Source: Dorea longicatena (lineage in GTDB: Bacteria; Bacillota; Clostridia; Lachnospirales; Lachnospiraceae). Taken from it: DNA of 64,000 bases. The stretch is taken from assembly GCF_024168045.1 (NCBI RefSeq), contig NZ_CP100126.1, positions 203,501 through 267,500 on the forward strand, given 5' to 3'. Position numbers and translations under genes: made by a program. The notes beneath the pieces were generated by a model. It saw nothing but the letters and a program-made list of their open reading frames with translations, was not told the origin of the DNA and made no database searches. This document shows, one piece after another, positions 61,799 to 64,000 of the stretch. How positions within the stretch are numbered: position 1 is the first letter of the stretch; each line of letters starts with the position of its first letter.

Positions 61799-64000
61799 AT
61801 GGCTTTAGCAAAGTGGTATAAGATAGATTTTCATACGCATACACCGGAAAGTAAATGTTTTCCAGATAAGAAAGTGACACCAAAAGAATGGTTAAAATCG
61901 GCTAAAGAATCGGGCATTAATGCAGTTGTAGTAAGTGATCATAATTCTGTTGGATGGATTAGTAAAATAGAGGAGGTGAAATCGGAGTTCGAGGACGAAA
62001 ATTTTAAGGTATTTTATGGAATTGAACTTTGTGTATCTTCGGATTTTACACATTTTCTCATTATTTTTGATGATAAGATGTCCGTAACAGAAATTGAAGA
62101 TGCAGTTGTTAGCAATTTGGGATTATTAAGAAAAGACTGGGCTGACACAACGATTAACGTATCTGAAGATAGGTTAAAAACATTATGTACGGAATTAAGG
62201 GAAAAAATATTTGTAATTCCTGCTCATTTTGCATCTAATAAAGGGCTTGGAAAAAGTGCAGAAAATGCCATAAAAAAATATCAAGAGTTTCTTTTGTTTT
62301 CGGCTGTTGAAGTAAGAAATGAAGAGGATGTTAGGGAATATAATAACAAATTAAAAAATAAGGCTATTAATAAAGCAGTATTAATAACAGGATCAGATAA
62401 TCCGTCGAATAGAGATGAAGCACAGCATTCAATCGAAGGGTTCGGGAAAATGTTTACATGGATTAAGCTTTCAACATTATCTTTTGAAGGACTTCGCCAA
62501 GTATTTATTGATCCGGAACATAGATGCATTAATTGGTTATCACTTCAAAAAATAGGTGTGCAGTTTGATCCTAATGAAACTACTTATAATTACATAAGTG
62601 GCATTGCGTTTGAAGGAATCTCTCATATGACAAAAATGAATATGAGATTTTCGCCTAATTTAAATTGTATTGTAGGAGGGAGAGGAACAGGAAAATCTAC
62701 TATTGTTGATGCAATAAACTATGGCGTATGTAATGAACATGATCTTTCGAAATGTAGATTGTTGGAAAAAACATTAACAAAAGATGCAAAAATTTCAACA
62801 TATTTTAATTTTGGTAGCAATAAACCATATGTGATAAAAGCCTCAAGAAAAGGAAAACAAATTGTAACGGATGTTGAAGATAATAATGGTAGTGTTGAGA
62901 ATCCTCCAGAATTTAAGATAGATTTTTATGGACAAAAAGAAATCTTTAATTTAATAGATGAAGATGATAATATTGCAAATCAAACAATGAGTCCATTAGT
63001 AAAGATGATTGATGATAAAGTATCGGCTGATATGTATTCATATTCTGATGAAATTGATAGTGCAATATTAAATATGCAAAAATATTCAGATGAATTCAAG
63101 AGCAATAGAAAGAAAATTAAGGAATTGCCTACAATAAAAGCGGAAATTGAAAAGGCAGATACTATCTTAAAAAAATTTAAAGCAAGTGGAATAGAAGAAT
63201 CGAGAAAAGATTTTGAAAATATAGACAATAAGATAAAAAATGTGGAAAAATCGTTTGCTTCAGAATTGAACGCTGTAACTGTAGCTGTTGCTAGCTTCGA
63301 GGAACAGAATAGAGGATTGGATAATCAGATGGAAGCACTTGATATATCTGTAGAAAATGCAATTGAACTCGAAGTAATTGAAAAGTTAAAAAGCATCAAT
63401 CAAAGTCTCATTGAAATTTTAAATCATAAAAAGGAATCTGTTGAAACGTTGAAGAGAGAATATGAAATATCCACTACTTATGAAAAACGTGAGGAAATCC
63501 ATAGAAAATATTTAAATGCGTTAGATGAAGTGAAAAATACTGGTGGAGAAGATATTAATGCAATTCAGGATCAATTACAAAAAAATAAAAAAAGGTATGA
63601 CGATTTGATGTCATTACAAAATGAACAAGGTAATATCGAAAAGAAAATTGAAGAGAGTATAGACAATTTTATTGATAAGCGGATTGAACTATCAAAAAAA
63701 AGACAGGCTGTAATTGATAACTTGAAGTTGGAAAACATATCAATTAAAGTTATTCCATTAGGTCATTTGGCACGATGGAAGGCAAATTTACAGAAGGAAT
63801 TTGGAAAAGAAGGAACATTTGATAATGATTTTCAAAATTTGGCTGATAAAGTACTATCTAAAGATAATAGCTGGGAACAGTATAGAGCATTTTTGAAGTT
63901 CATGTTGATTACAGATTCTGGAAATGTTGAAAAGTTTTTGAATTGTTCTACAGATACAAGATTTGCTAAGCTTTGGACAGATAAATATAATAATGACACA
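61799..64000 (+). CDS. TrlF-family protein: PHP phosphoesterase fused to SMC-like ATPase, partial
   Basis: 734 residues up to the window edge, no stop yet. N-terminal PHP-type phosphoesterase (KIDFHTHTPESKCF, VVVSDHNSVGW, IPAHFAS; about 1-230), then an ATPase with Walker A GGRGTGKST (about 292-300) and a long coiled coil (about 400-640). The Walker B end lies beyond 64000. TrlF-like proteins appear in defence islands and near RNA-ligase genes. GGAG is seven bases before the ATG. The protein is unusually AT-rich and lies in the defence cargo. Confidence 0.85.
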   Translation, partial: MALAKWYKIDFHTHTPESKCFPDKKVTPKEWLKSAKESGINAVVVSDHNSVGWISKIEEVKSEFEDENFKVFYGIELCVSSDFTHFLIIFDDKMSVTEIEDAVVSNLGLLRKDWADTTINVSEDRLKTLCTELREKIFVIPAHFASNKGLGKSAENAIKKYQEFLLFSAVEVRNEEDVREYNNKLKNKAINKAVLITGSDNPSNRDEAQHSIEGFGKMFTWIKLSTLSFEGLRQVFIDPEHRCINWLSLQKIGVQFDPNETTYNYISGIAFEGISHMTKMNMRFSPNLNCIVGGRGTGKSTIVDAINYGVCNEHDLSKCRLLEKTLTKDAKISTYFNFGSNKPYVIKASRKGKQIVTDVEDNNGSVENPPEFKIDFYGQKEIFNLIDEDDNIANQTMSPLVKMIDDKVSADMYSYSDEIDSAILNMQKYSDEFKSNRKKIKELPTIKAEIEKADTILKKFKASGIEESRKDFENIDNKIKNVEKSFASELNAVTVAVASFEEQNRGLDNQMEALDISVENAIELEVIEKLKSINQSLIEILNHKKESVETLKREYEISTTYEKREEIHRKYLNALDEVKNTGGEDINAIQDQLQKNKKRYDDLMSLQNEQGNIEKKIEESIDNFIDKRIELSKKRQAVIDNLKLENISIKVIPLGHLARWKANLQKEFGKEGTFDNDFQNLADKVLSKDNSWEQYRAFLKFMLITDSGNVEKFLNCSTDTRFAKLWTDKYNNDT

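Larger units (their letters stand above)
50432..64000 (+). mobile_element. Integrative mobilizable island at the guaA 3' end, right end outside window
   Basis: Immediately after guaA come an XRE repressor, xis, a tyrosine integrase, MobC-like, a RepA-like helicase, iterons, an oriT-like region, a MobA/MobL relaxase, TnpV and defence cargo. The guaA 3' end is a known insertion hotspot for islands. No type IV secretion genes are in view, so I call it mobilizable, not self-conjugative. The far attachment site should repeat the end of guaA and lies beyond 64000. Confidence 0.83.

Noticed and set aside
1..64000. CRISPR array, tRNA or rRNA genes
   Set aside because: I saw no regular direct repeats with unique spacers and no tRNA- or rRNA-like sequence on either strand.

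Overview
The window is a low-to-moderate-GC chromosome segment from a spore-forming gut Clostridia, most likely a Lachnospiraceae (Dorea/Mediterraneibacter/Blautia-like; genus not asserted). The signs are strong GGAGG ribosome sites, sporulation genes (spoIIR, a SPOCS/LysM protein, spoIIID), YesMN-type two-component systems, an S4-less RsuA-type pseudouridine synthase and TnpV/DUF5348-type island genes.

Core region, 1-33160. Minus-strand genes pncB, ddl and murF (cut by the left edge), then plsC, make NAD precursors, peptidoglycan and phospholipid. Plus-strand genes follow: a lipoprotein, a SPOCS-LysM protein, ispE, a GntR regulator, spoIIR, an acyl-ACP thioesterase, cvfB, an HPr-like small protein, dnaE and pfkA. 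Next comes a sugar-uptake module: YesN-like regulator, short YesM-like kinase, a degenerate tandem-ABC protein, binding protein, RbsA-like ATPase and RbsC-like permease. After it lie an esterase, murI, DUF1934, a single-TM protein and a trigger-factor/FKBP lipoprotein. An IS3-family element sits inside the terminator that separated that lipoprotein gene from rsuA. A yybP-ykoY manganese riboswitch precedes mntP.

The main discovery, 33266-43026. The sporulation regulator gene spoIIID is split inside its helix-turn-helix by a 9,497-bp element. The 5' half (38 shared codons) ends at ACATA (33376-33380). The 3' half resumes at ACATA (42873-42877), directly after a large serine recombinase whose stop codon overlaps the core. 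Recombination between the two 5-bp cores would rebuild an 87-codon spoIIID in frame. This is the architecture of a skin-like developmental excision element. It carries a metallophosphoesterase, a RepA_N initiator gene with a nonsense codon, a DnaC-like ATPase, an AbiL-type ATPase/RloB pair, a zinc-ribbon protein and two membrane-anchored proteins.

Region 43107-50431 is core again: a Gate-domain membrane protein, a TetR regulator, an orphan YesN-like regulator, a second HPr-like protein, a MATE exporter and guaA.

Region 50432-64000 is an integrative mobilizable island at the 3' end of guaA and runs off the right edge. It has an XRE repressor, xis, a tyrosine integrase, a MobC-like protein, a RepA-like helicase, inverted iterons, an oriT-like region, a MobA/MobL relaxase and TnpV. 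Its cargo is defence-like: a nuclease-methyltransferase fusion with a specificity subunit (BcgI-like), a ribbon-helix-helix protein, a DUF1016 nuclease with a duplicated palindrome, and a TrlF-type PHP-ATPase.
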